Assembly: GCA_028290165.1 (NCBI GenBank)
Contig: JAQGKJ010000339.1
Span: 1-7,169 of the forward strand
DNA length: 7,169 nucleotides
DNA from: Bradyrhizobium sp.
GTDB taxonomy: Bacteria; Pseudomonadota; Alphaproteobacteria; Rhizobiales; Xanthobacteraceae
Direction of reading: 5' to 3'
Made by a program: the position numbers and the translations under genes
Part shown: positions 1 to 6,795 of the stretch, one piece after another
Layout of the letters: every line of letters begins with the position of its first letter
How positions within the stretch are numbered: the stretch's first letter is position 1
The notes under the pieces: model-generated
Told to the model about the DNA's origin: nothing
What the model saw: only the letters and a program-made list of their open reading frames with translations
Databases searched by the model: none

Positions 1-1049
1 CTGCGGGCCTGTCTCACCGAATCGAGGCGCGCGACCGTCGCCTTTTCGCGTTGGTTACTGGCGGTACTGAGCGCAAAGTAGGCGATGGTGGCATCCAGGC
101 CCTGTTCCAGACTGACGCTAGGCCTCCAGCCGAGAGCGGCCGTCGCTTTGCGGATGGCCGGCTTGCGGCGCTGCGGATCGTCCTGTGGCAGCGACCTATG
201 ATCCAGTTCAGAAGCCGAATGCGATTGTGCAATAACCTTAAGCGCAATCTCCTCGATCGTGAGTTCCTCCGGATTACCGAGATTACAAGGCCCGGTGAAA
301 TCGGGACGAGCTTCCATCAACAATTCAAGTCCACTGACAAGATCGTCGATGAAACAAAAGCTACGGGTCTGGCGACCGGTACCGTAGATCGTGATCGGAG
401 CTCCACGCAGTGCTTGAACGATGAAGTTCGAAACCACGCGGCCGTCATTCTCCAGCATCCGCGGGCCATAGGTGTTGAAGATCCGCGCGACCTTGATCTG
501 CACGCCATAGCGACGGTGGTAGTCGAAGAAGAGGGTTTCAGCGGCCCGTTTACCTTCGTCATAGCAGGCACGGGGTCCGATCGGATTGACGTGGCCGGCA
601 TAATCTTCCGGCTGCGGGTGAACCTCGGGATCGCCGTACACTTCACTGGTCGATGCCTGCAGAACGCGACACGATTTGAGTTTTGCCAGTTCGAGCACAT
701 TCGCTGCGCCGATTACGCAGGTCTTCATGGTTCCAATCGGATCGCGCTGATAGTGCCGCGGGGACGCCGGACAAGCGAGGTTATAGATCCGGTCGACGTC
801 GCCCGCGATACTGAGCGGTTTGCGTACATCGTGATGCACGAACGAAAACTTCGGATGATTGAGCAACGGGCGGATGTTGCGCATCGATCCGGTGAACAGA
901 TTGTCCACGCAGATCACGGCATCGCCTTGCTGAACCAATTGATCGCAGAGATGCGACCCTATAAAGCCTGCTCCGCCGGTTATAACGGTTCGACAGTCGC
1001 GACGAAGAGTTTTTCGTTGACCAACTCGCACATCATTTCCGATCTTCAT
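1..1049 (-). CDS. uxs: UDP-glucuronate decarboxylase (UDP-xylose synthase), partial at 3' end
   Basis: Extended short-chain dehydrogenase/reductase that converts UDP-glucuronate to UDP-xylose and CO2 through an NAD-bound 4-keto intermediate, in the cytosol. Translation from the ATG at 1047-1049 stays open for 349 codons to the window edge. Visible features are the Rossmann motif GGAGFIG (residues 25-31), ICVDN (46-50) after the second strand, [12 protein letters not shown] (90-101), catalytic TSE within STSEVYGDP (133-141), YDEGK (Y163, K167), and [10 protein letters not shown] plus [10 protein letters not shown] (189-210). QTRSF (227-231) and a C-terminal LGWRP (306-310) follow. This string is diagnostic of UXS rather than of generic epimerases. 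The usual family end (GLDATIAYF, 317-325) has been passed, so few residues should be missing, but at least 24 tail residues remain open. The N-terminus carries about 20 extra, basic residues before the Rossmann strand. The start overlaps the previous gene's stop by 4 bases and has a near-perfect ribosome site. W is replaced by A at 151 in the usual YWG segment. The family call is firm; the 3' end is unseen. Confidence 0.94.
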   Translation of the reverse strand, partial: MKIGNDVRVGQRKTLRRDCRTVITGGAGFIGSHLCDQLVQQGDAVICVDNLFTGSMRNIRPLLNHPKFSFVHHDVRKPLSIAGDVDRIYNLACPASPRHYQRDPIGTMKTCVIGAANVLELAKLKSCRVLQASTSEVYGDPEVHPQPEDYAGHVNPIGPRACYDEGKRAAETLFFDYHRRYGVQIKVARIFNTYGPRMLENDGRVVSNFIVQALRGAPITIYGTGRQTRSFCFIDDLVSGLELLMEARPDFTGPCNLGNPEELTIEEIALKVIAQSHSASELDHRSLPQDDPQRRKPAIRKATAALGWRPSVSLEQGLDATIAYFALSTASNQREKATVARLDSVRQAR

Positions 1050-2167
1050 TTCACCTCCTCCAGCTCTACGGATTTCTTGGCAGCACCCTTTATGGGCCTC
1101 CTCTGCACCAACGCCTCTTCGTAATAGCACTCCAGTTGCTGCGCGCGATGATCGGGCGTGTGCTCTCTTTGCAGCCGCGCCTTCGCATTCGCAGCGATGC
1201 CGAGGCGGCGATCCTCTGGCAGTTCTTCCAGTATCTTAATGACGTCGCGTGGCCCTGACGCGATCAGAATCTCCTTGCCGGGGATAAAGACCGTCTCCAT
1301 TCCCAGCCAGTCGTCCGAGATCACCGGCGTGCCGCAGGCCGCCGCCTCGAACAACCGTACACTGGGCGAGAAGCCCAGCGACTTCATATCGGCACGGGTG
1401 ACGTTCAGTGCATAAAGCTGCGAACCGTAGAACTGGGGGTGCTCGTTCGGCGGTAAATGCGCAATGTGCGCGACATTGTCCGGCCAATCGACGGTGTGAG
1501 GGTATTTGGAGCCAGCCACTACGAAAGAATGGTCCTGCAGCAGCTGCGCTGGTTCCACCAGCAGCCGCTCAAGTGCCGGCTGTCGGTCCTCGCTGTAAGT
1601 ACCGAGGTATCCGAGAGACCATTTTGGCGAGGCCGACGCCAGATGTTTGTTCATATTGGCGCTGCAATACAGGGCACGCGCCAAAGGGCTGCCATAGAGA
1701 TCCTGGATGATGCCGAGCGCAGGCCCGCCGGAGAAGGAAAGATACATATCAAAGCGCGGTATCAAATGCGGTGAGATATATTCGATCTGGTTTGTCTCCA
1801 GTCCTGCAAGCGTGACAGGCGTATCAATATCGTAGAATGCGGTGACGCCGCTTGCCAGCCCAGTAAGCCATTCGCCGATTGCGATGCCGTCCGGAACATA
1901 TGAGCCGAGGATAATCAGGTCGGCGTCACGAACACGCTCTGCGTGTCGGCGCGCCAGCTCCGGCAAAGACCCGTAAAGTTCAATACGGCAATACTCCGCG
2001 TTTTGCAGGTCGCGGTGTCCGCGGTACCATGGCAGGTCCCGCTCGAGAAAGCTGACCGTGTGACCGCGCCTCGACAGCGCCTTGGCAAGCGCACGATAAG
2101 TCGTGGCATGTCCGTTACCCCACGATGACGTGATCGAAAGCCCAATGAATACAATTTTCAGATTCAT
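1046..2167 (-). CDS. CgeB-like glycosyltransferase (third of three in tandem)
   Basis: Predicted soluble GT-B glycosyltransferase, 373 aa, of the CgeB/Glyco_trans_1_2 type (COG4641-like). Donor and acceptor are unknown. The N-terminal half opens with a strand (KIVFIGLSI) and the motif [11 protein letters not shown] (15-25) followed by RRGH (33-36). A mid-protein YDIDTPVTL (112-120) and [12 protein letters not shown] (137-148) follow. The C-terminal nucleotide-binding half has [12 protein letters not shown] (185-196), LNVTRADM (254-261) and [15 protein letters not shown] (265-279), then PVISDDW (281-287). Glu274 is the Glu normally shared with GT4 enzymes; the Glu expected eight residues earlier is Phe266. 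These blocks match the upstream neighbour (2164-3252) closely in order and spacing, so the two are paralogues. No signal peptide or membrane span is seen. The last residues are Lys/Glu-rich, partly because the next gene's ribosome site is coded there. The start ATG overlaps the preceding TGA (ATGA), with AGAGG 7 bases upstream (2175-2179). Confidence 0.92.
   Translation of the reverse strand: MNLKIVFIGLSITSSWGNGHATTYRALAKALSRRGHTVSFLERDLPWYRGHRDLQNAEYCRIELYGSLPELARRHAERVRDADLIILGSYVPDGIAIGEWLTGLASGVTAFYDIDTPVTLAGLETNQIEYISPHLIPRFDMYLSFSGGPALGIIQDLYGSPLARALYCSANMNKHLASASPKWSLGYLGTYSEDRQPALERLLVEPAQLLQDHSFVVAGSKYPHTVDWPDNVAHIAHLPPNEHPQFYGSQLYALNVTRADMKSLGFSPSVRLFEAAACGTPVISDDWLGMETVFIPGKEILIASGPRDVIKILEELPEDRRLGIAANAKARLQREHTPDHRAQQLECYYEEALVQRRPIKGAAKKSVELEEVK
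1052..1061 (-). promoter_or_regulatory. Strong Shine-Dalgarno site for the UDP-xylose synthase
   Basis: Read on the minus strand this is GGAGGAGGTG followed by AA and the ATG at 1047-1049. It contains AGGAGGTG (1052-1059), a full match to the usual anti-Shine-Dalgarno core. AGGAGG itself is 4 bases from the start, and the upstream GGAGG repeat gives a 7-base spacing. The same bases encode the Glu-Glu-Val near the C-terminus of the preceding glycosyltransferase. The site fixes the decarboxylase start at 1049 and is the strongest ribosome site in the window along with that of the radical SAM gene. Confidence 0.85.
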
Positions 2168-3252
2168 CCGATAGCCTCTACTCGTTGCGACGTTCCTTCG
2201 AGCATTTCGTGCACCTCAAATGCTCGCTGGGTGTAGGTATGATGGGCCAGGATGCGCTTTCGTGCCCGCCTGGCGATTTCTCGGGCGCGGGACGGAGACA
2301 GCTCTTCAAGTTGGCTTGCGACCTCCCCGCCATTCGCCGCGACCAGAACTTCGCGGCCCGGCTCGAGGAAGAGGTCAATGCCTTTCCAATCATCGGTGAT
2401 CAGACAGGCACCGGCTCCCACGGCCTCGAACACGCGGGTTGGCGGCGAAAATCCGTATCGCGCCATGCTTTCCCGATTGACGTTCAACGTAGCCAAGCTC
2501 GAACAGAAGAATGCATTATGGAGATTTGTCCCGACATGGCCGACACGCTTCACGTTGGTCGGAAGTTCCATGGAATCCCAGCCTGAACCGCCAAGCAGGA
2601 AGCGCTTCGATGGTAGCTGTCTCGCAGCTTCAAGAAAAAATGCCTCCACGCGCGCTTCGCGATCTGGCAAGCGATTGGCCAAGAACCCAAGCTCCGATGC
2701 GAATTCGTTCGCAGGCTGGACCGGGAAATGATGATCGGGATCGAGAGCATTATAGACTGGCGTGCAATCGCGGGCGCCGAAGCCGCGATAGGCCTTCACG
2801 ACGGGATCACCGCCGCCATAGGTAAGCACCATATCGTAGCGCGGAATGACCCTTCGCAGATGATGATCGGGATCGGCCGCCATCTGATCCAGGGTAGCGG
2901 GAGCATCGACGTCCCAATAGATCCGTCGTGCTCGCGATGGAATATCAGCGATCGCGATTTCGAGTTCCCGGTCGAACACGCCGACACCGCTGGCTTTGAC
3001 CAGCAGATCCGCCGAGCGGGCGGCGGACTCGAGCGCATGCCGCCAGCCATCCGTCGTCGTCGGATAAACGGTCACTCTCGCCCAGAAGGGATCGGGAATA
3101 TCGCGATGGCTCTGCCGTTCAAAGGCATCTGGCTCGAAGAACGCAATCTCGTGTCCGAGTGCAGCGAGGGCCTTCAGAATGCCGCGGTAGTAGGTGGCGG
3201 CCCCGTTCCAATAAGACGATATCAAGCTGGAGCCGAAGAAGCAGATTTTCAT
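2164..3252 (-). CDS. CgeB-like glycosyltransferase (second of three in tandem)
   Basis: Predicted soluble GT-B glycosyltransferase, 362 aa, CgeB/Glyco_trans_1_2 type; sugar and acceptor unknown. It begins with a short strand (KICFFGSSL) and SYWNGAATYYRG (13-24), then LGHE (32-35). WDVDAPATL (113-121) and PRYDMVLTYGGGDPV (137-151) form the middle signature. LGFLANRLPDRE (188-199), LLGGSGW (219-225), LNVNRESM (256-263) and GFSPPTRVFEAVGAG (267-281) lead into LITDDW (284-289) in the C-terminal nucleotide-sugar domain. Glu276 is kept, while the residue eight before it is Phe268 rather than the Glu of classical GT4 enzymes. Nearly every block has a counterpart in the downstream gene, which points to an old tandem duplication. 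The start at 3252 overlaps the upstream stop by 4 bases. The best ribosome site, AAGGA (3264-3268), is 11 bases away, longer than ideal, so translation may depend on coupling. The glycosyltransferase call is confident; the reaction is not known. Confidence 0.92.
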   Translation of the reverse strand: MKICFFGSSLISSYWNGAATYYRGILKALAALGHEIAFFEPDAFERQSHRDIPDPFWARVTVYPTTTDGWRHALESAARSADLLVKASGVGVFDRELEIAIADIPSRARRIYWDVDAPATLDQMAADPDHHLRRVIPRYDMVLTYGGGDPVVKAYRGFGARDCTPVYNALDPDHHFPVQPANEFASELGFLANRLPDREARVEAFFLEAARQLPSKRFLLGGSGWDSMELPTNVKRVGHVGTNLHNAFFCSSLATLNVNRESMARYGFSPPTRVFEAVGAGACLITDDWKGIDLFLEPGREVLVAANGGEVASQLEELSPSRAREIARRARKRILAHHTYTQRAFEVHEMLEGTSQRVEAIG

Positions 3253-4382
3253 GATGCCATCCGTCCTTGCTGTTCGTGGATGTTTCGTGTCGGTTCGGAC
3301 CCGCTGATGCTCTCGACGATCGCGAGCAGTTCTTGCACGCGATGCCTGCAGGTATGACGCGCCAATACAGTGCGAAGCCCCGTCCGCGAGAGCGACTCCG
3401 CAAGCTCAGCATCACACAGCAAGGCCGAGAGCGCCGATGTCATGGTCTCGCCGCTGCTCACGCTGAGATAACAACCCGAAGGAAACAGCTGTTCCTCATC
3501 GATCCATGGAGCCGAAACCAATGGTATACCGCAGGCCAAAGCTTCGAATATGCGGATCGTAGGAATACCGGGCAATTGCCGGGCATAAGGCCCGCGCGGC
3601 ACATGCACGGTCGCTCGCGCCTGCGCAAAAGCGAGCGGAACCAAATGATTGGGGAGCCACCCTCGATGAACTATCCCGTTCGCTGTGATGGTCTCTAGTG
3701 CCGCCTCGGGATACCGAACGCCATGAATCCGCGCGCGTAAACCCAATTCTCCTACTGGGCGAATCAGAAATTCGTCTAACTCTCTGGTTCGTTCGTTGTC
3801 ACCCCAATTGCCAATCCAAACGACGTCGCACTGCTTCTCAACATCCAGCATCGGCCGATAGAGATCGGTATCGGCGGCCTCGTGCCAGGTAAGCACCCGC
3901 CTGCCCCACCCGCGCTCGACATAGATCTCGCGGAGAATCTCGCCAAAAGCGAGTACGCCATCGAATCCATCGAGATGGAATTGGGCAAGCTCCTGTGGTG
4001 CCGTGATCGCCCGGTGATGTGTATCGTGAAACAACAGCGTGAATTTGCCGCCGAAGGCGCGACGGCTGCCGATCTGTGCGATTAAGTCAGGCGGATTCCA
4101 TTCGTGCACGATCACGAGACCCGCACCGTCGAGGACCTCATCCAGATCGATCGAAGCGCCGTAGGTGCAGATCCTGACGCTCGGAACAAGTACGGCCGCC
4201 TGGCGCAACACCCCTTCTCCGCCGTCCTGCAGCGCGTTGGTGCGGCTCCAGCCGTCGGCGGGTTCGCAGATCACCACTTCATGTCCAAATCGCGCCAGTT
4301 CGCGCGCTACCCCACGGACAAAATGCGCGTTGCCGTTATTCCAGCACGAGGTGAAGGCGTGGCAGAAGAAAACCACTTTCAT
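3249..4382 (-). CDS. CgeB-like glycosyltransferase (first of three in tandem)
   Basis: Predicted soluble GT-B glycosyltransferase, 377 aa, of the same broad family as the two genes after it but clearly more diverged. The N-terminus has MKVVFFCHAF, then CWNNGNAHFVRG (13-24) and FGHE (32-35), the same W-N-G-A-R pattern as its neighbours. VHEWNPPDL (92-100) and LLFHDTHHRAI (116-126) occupy the place of their WDVD/YDID motif. VVWIGNWGDNERTRELDEF (187-205) begins the C-terminal half, followed by HRGWLPN (239-245), VPRGPYAR (261-268) and PTIRIFEALACG (274-285) with Glu280, then PLVSAPW (287-293). The residue eight before Glu280 is Gly272, so the first Glu of the classical E-x7-E pair is absent. Its EWNPPDL and HDTHHR segments suggest a different donor or acceptor from the downstream pair. 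The start at 4382 overlaps the GT4 stop (ATGA), with GGGAG (4391-4395) 8 bases upstream. No membrane segment is seen; it is likely cytosolic. Confidence 0.92.
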   Translation of the reverse strand: MKVVFFCHAFTSCWNNGNAHFVRGVARELARFGHEVVICEPADGWSRTNALQDGGEGVLRQAAVLVPSVRICTYGASIDLDEVLDGAGLVIVHEWNPPDLIAQIGSRRAFGGKFTLLFHDTHHRAITAPQELAQFHLDGFDGVLAFGEILREIYVERGWGRRVLTWHEAADTDLYRPMLDVEKQCDVVWIGNWGDNERTRELDEFLIRPVGELGLRARIHGVRYPEAALETITANGIVHRGWLPNHLVPLAFAQARATVHVPRGPYARQLPGIPTIRIFEALACGIPLVSAPWIDEEQLFPSGCYLSVSSGETMTSALSALLCDAELAESLSRTGLRTVLARHTCRHRVQELLAIVESISGSEPTRNIHEQQGRMAS

Positions 4383-5518
4383 GCCGAAATCTCCCGAAGT
4401 TCCGGCGCCGACGAACGATCAAAGCCGCTCCTCAATAAGGTTTTGTACAGAGCGAGATAGGCGTCGACAGTGTTGCCGATCGAGTATCGGCGCGCACGGT
4501 CGGCGGCAAGGCCCTGCAGCCGCCTTCGCTGCACGTCGTCCTTGCAGAGCGCGTGCAGGCATGCGGTCAGCGCATCATTATCGCGCGGGTCGAAGAAAAC
4601 GGCGGCACCGTCCCACAGCTCACGAAATGTCGGGATGTCGGACAGCACCAGCGCACATCCGGCGTTCGCCGCCTCCAGCACCGTCAGCCCGAAGGGCTCA
4701 TACAACGCAGGAGCGACGAAAATCGAAGCCCTATCCATTTGGCGAAGCAGCGCCGGATGCGACAGTTCACCCAAGAACTCGGAGCCTCGCCCGGCAGACG
4801 GTGCCAAGCCTCCATCGATATTGGATGGGCCAGCAATCCTGACCGGCCAATCGAATCGAGATGCGCCAGACGCGAGTGCGGAGAGATTTTTCGCTTTGTC
4901 CCAGACCCGCCCGGCGCCGAGAATGAATGGCTCTTTGGCATCGGATCGAACGCCAGGGTCAGCGGAGCCGTTCCATATCCGTTGTCCCCTCGCCCTTAAA
5001 AGATACTGCTCCGCCAGCTGATCGCGGAAAGCGGATGTGGGAGCCACCCAGACGTCGGCATTCTGCAATCCGGCCTGGACGTTTGATGTGTAGATACGCC
5101 AGTCAGCACCTCGAAAATGCTGTGTTTCACCGCAGGCCACGGCCCAGCTGTTCACGCAGGAGTGAGCGACGAGTACGGTCGGTACCTTCCAATCGAAGGT
5201 CGCTTCGCGAAAGCCATTGAGATGGACCAGGTCAGGCCCAAACCGTTCTGCGAGTTCCTCAAGCACCGATCGTGCACGGCCGAGGTCGGCACCGCGCGGT
5301 TCTTGCCACTCCAGCGCCAGATCGGTCTCCATCAACGAAATACCGGGAGATCCCAAGATCATCTTGCGCTGCGCAGCGGCCGGCCTGGGCCCGAGTGTCA
5401 CGAGCAGAACATGAAAGCCCCTGGCGCCGAGCGCGCGGGAAAGGGTTGCCGCAAATATCCAGACACCGCCGACGGCGTCTGTCGTCATCATGATGCGCGT
5501 ACCGGGTTGTGGACTCAT
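4379..5518 (-). CDS. GT4-family glycosyltransferase
   Basis: Retaining-type GT-B glycosyltransferase, 379 aa, with the Glycos_transf_1 domain; transfers a sugar from an unidentified nucleotide donor. The N-terminal acceptor half has TTDAVGGVW (12-20), where the glycine loop sits, LVHLNGF (97-103) and VAHSCVNSW (117-125). After a short linker the donor half starts at LGAGRVWDKAKN (200-211), whose Lys/Arg residues normally contact the donor phosphates. It ends with the E-x7-E motif, Glu274 and Glu282, in YEPFGLTVLEAANAG (273-287), then LSDIPTFRELW (292-302). The full motif separates this enzyme from the three CgeB-like genes downstream, which lack the first Glu. No signal peptide or transmembrane helix is seen. 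Met1 (5518) is preferred over Met10/Met11 because it forms the ATGA overlap with the radical SAM stop and has GAGGTG (5524-5529) 5 bases upstream. It follows the radical SAM gene directly, so it may act on the same intermediate; that is inference. Confidence 0.94.
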   Translation of the reverse strand: MSPQPGTRIMMTTDAVGGVWIFAATLSRALGARGFHVLLVTLGPRPAAAQRKMILGSPGISLMETDLALEWQEPRGADLGRARSVLEELAERFGPDLVHLNGFREATFDWKVPTVLVAHSCVNSWAVACGETQHFRGADWRIYTSNVQAGLQNADVWVAPTSAFRDQLAEQYLLRARGQRIWNGSADPGVRSDAKEPFILGAGRVWDKAKNLSALASGASRFDWPVRIAGPSNIDGGLAPSAGRGSEFLGELSHPALLRQMDRASIFVAPALYEPFGLTVLEAANAGCALVLSDIPTFRELWDGAAVFFDPRDNDALTACLHALCKDDVQRRRLQGLAADRARRYSIGNTVDAYLALYKTLLRSGFDRSSAPELREISA

Positions 5519-6795
5519 GGCCGCACCTCGAGCTGACGAAGCGGAATCGGGCGCTGCTCCTGCACATCGCTGAACCGGTCGAACAGTCCAAGGTAATAGT
5601 CATGGGCCCGCTCCCAGGCATGATCGTCCGGCTCGCCCCATAGCTTGCGGTAATCCGGAGATCCCGGATATGGATAAAGCGGAACAGGATCGTTGGCCCA
5701 TACACCTGCGCGCTGCATTTTCTCGCGCCAGCGCTGCACGACCAGATCGTCGTCTTGCGGCACCTCGATGAGATTGGCTTGGACGAATGGCATATGACGT
5801 CTCGCTGTGACGAGGCGATCCGCCAGTTGATCGGTCGTCATCCGGCACTTCTTGGCCAGTAATTCTCTCCCCTCCGGCGTCAGGCTCTCCACTCCGGCTT
5901 CAATGGAGACGCAGCCGGCGCGGCCAAGCAGCTCGAGCATCTGCGGCTTCCACAGATCGATCCTGGTCTGAACTCCGAATTTCAGCCCGCGCAACACCAG
6001 CCCTTCCAGCAATTCGGCGTTAGGCAAAAAGATTTCGTCAATGAAATAGACGTACTCCACGCCCTGATGCCGAAGCGCGTCGACTTCTTCGAGAATGGCC
6101 GCGGGTGGACGTTTGCGATAGCCGTTTCGGAAATTATCCTTGGCGCAGAATGTGCAGCTATAGGGACAGCCGCGGGACGCTTCCACCTCTGCACCCGGCC
6201 CGACGGGCGTGGTCTCGAAGCGATGGTGGTGATGGTCGTGGCGGCGGATCATTTCATCCGGCCATCGAAGAGGAGGCTGGTCGATGAACGGCGCGGCCTG
6301 CGGTCCGCCATTGACACGAATCTCGCTGCCCCGCCGATAACAGGTGCCAGGAATATCCCATTCACCGTTTGCCAGACGCAGCAGGGTCGTCTCGCATTCG
6401 CCCATTACGACACAGTCGACCTGCAGCTTGCCCAGCGCAGCACGCGGCGTGGTGGATCCGTGCGGGCCCACAGCAACCAGCATCGGGGCCGCCTCCCGGA
6501 GCGCAAACGTGAGCTGTTGCGGAATTCGCAATTCGGGCGGCGCACAGCGCCAGAACAGATAGGTCGGCGCAGTCGTAATGACGACGATATCGGGTTTGAA
6601 AGCCTGAAGCTCCGCGCCGATATCAGCGATGGAAAGTCCGAACATATGCGCATCGAGCAATAGCGTCTTGTGCCCACCTTGTTCGAGCAGTTGCTGCGAT
6701 ATGCCGAGTTCGAGCGGCAGATGCGGTGAACGGCATCCGAAATAGATGCTCCCCTCGTATTGCCAATCCGGATTGATCAACGCGACCCGCGTCAT
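5515..6795 (-). CDS. B12-binding-domain radical SAM protein
   Basis: Cobalamin-binding radical SAM enzyme, 426 aa, with one [4Fe-4S] cluster for S-adenosylmethionine cleavage. Residues 1-145 resemble the B12-binding fold: VALINPDW (4-11), LLLDAHMFGLS (45-55), FKPDIVVITTAPT (66-78), VGPHGSTTP (109-117) and VMGECE (130-135). The radical SAM core starts at EASRGCPYSCTFC (205-217), with the cluster ligands Cys210, Cys214 and Cys217 (CxxxCxxC). It continues with FIDEIF (251-256), GVQTRIDLW (274-282) and SIEAGVES (297-304). A His-rich patch, HDHHHH (186-191), lies just before the core. From memory it resembles the TIGR04295 family (B12-binding radical SAM proteins of oligosaccharide clusters); this was not checked. 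Known relatives methylate unactivated carbons or rearrange substrates, so sugar modification is a reasonable guess, not shown. The start at 6795 is chosen because it makes the ATGA overlap and follows AAGGAGG. A 34-codon upstream extension of the frame would overlap the epimerase gene and has no family-like sequence. Confidence 0.95.
   Translation of the reverse strand: MTRVALINPDWQYEGSIYFGCRSPHLPLELGISQQLLEQGGHKTLLLDAHMFGLSIADIGAELQAFKPDIVVITTAPTYLFWRCAPPELRIPQQLTFALREAAPMLVAVGPHGSTTPRAALGKLQVDCVVMGECETTLLRLANGEWDIPGTCYRRGSEIRVNGGPQAAPFIDQPPLRWPDEMIRRHDHHHHRFETTPVGPGAEVEASRGCPYSCTFCAKDNFRNGYRKRPPAAILEEVDALRHQGVEYVYFIDEIFLPNAELLEGLVLRGLKFGVQTRIDLWKPQMLELLGRAGCVSIEAGVESLTPEGRELLAKKCRMTTDQLADRLVTARRHMPFVQANLIEVPQDDDLVVQRWREKMQRAGVWANDPVPLYPYPGSPDYRKLWGEPDDHAWERAHDYYLGLFDRFSDVQEQRPIPLRQLEVRP
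5524..5529 (-). promoter_or_regulatory. Shine-Dalgarno site for the GT4 glycosyltransferase
   Basis: Minus-strand GAGGTG, 5 bases before the ATG at 5516-5518. It is coded within the final residues (Glu-Val) of the radical SAM protein. It supports the first Met over the Met pair ten codons further in. Confidence 0.6.

Noticed and set aside
317..700. A 127-codon minus-strand frame inside the left-edge gene
   Set aside because: It is in a different frame from the UDP-xylose synthase and has no family-like sequence; it is a frame shadow.
51..1124. A 357-codon open frame on the + strand
   Set aside because: It lies antisense over the UDP-xylose synthase, its translation resembles no family, and the minus-strand reading of the same bases gives every UXS motif. 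It is an antisense shadow common in GC-rich coding DNA.
2728..3357. A 209-codon open frame on the + strand
   Set aside because: It is antisense to two CgeB-like genes, crosses their junction, has no recognisable domain, and no ribosome site of note was seen.
6637..6654. DAHMFG in the radical SAM protein as the DxHxxG His-ligand motif for base-off/His-on cobalamin
   Set aside because: By order of strands it lies at the second strand (the IDLG-like place in methionine synthase), not in the His loop after the first strand. Most B12 radical SAM enzymes lack the His ligand. The match looks coincidental.
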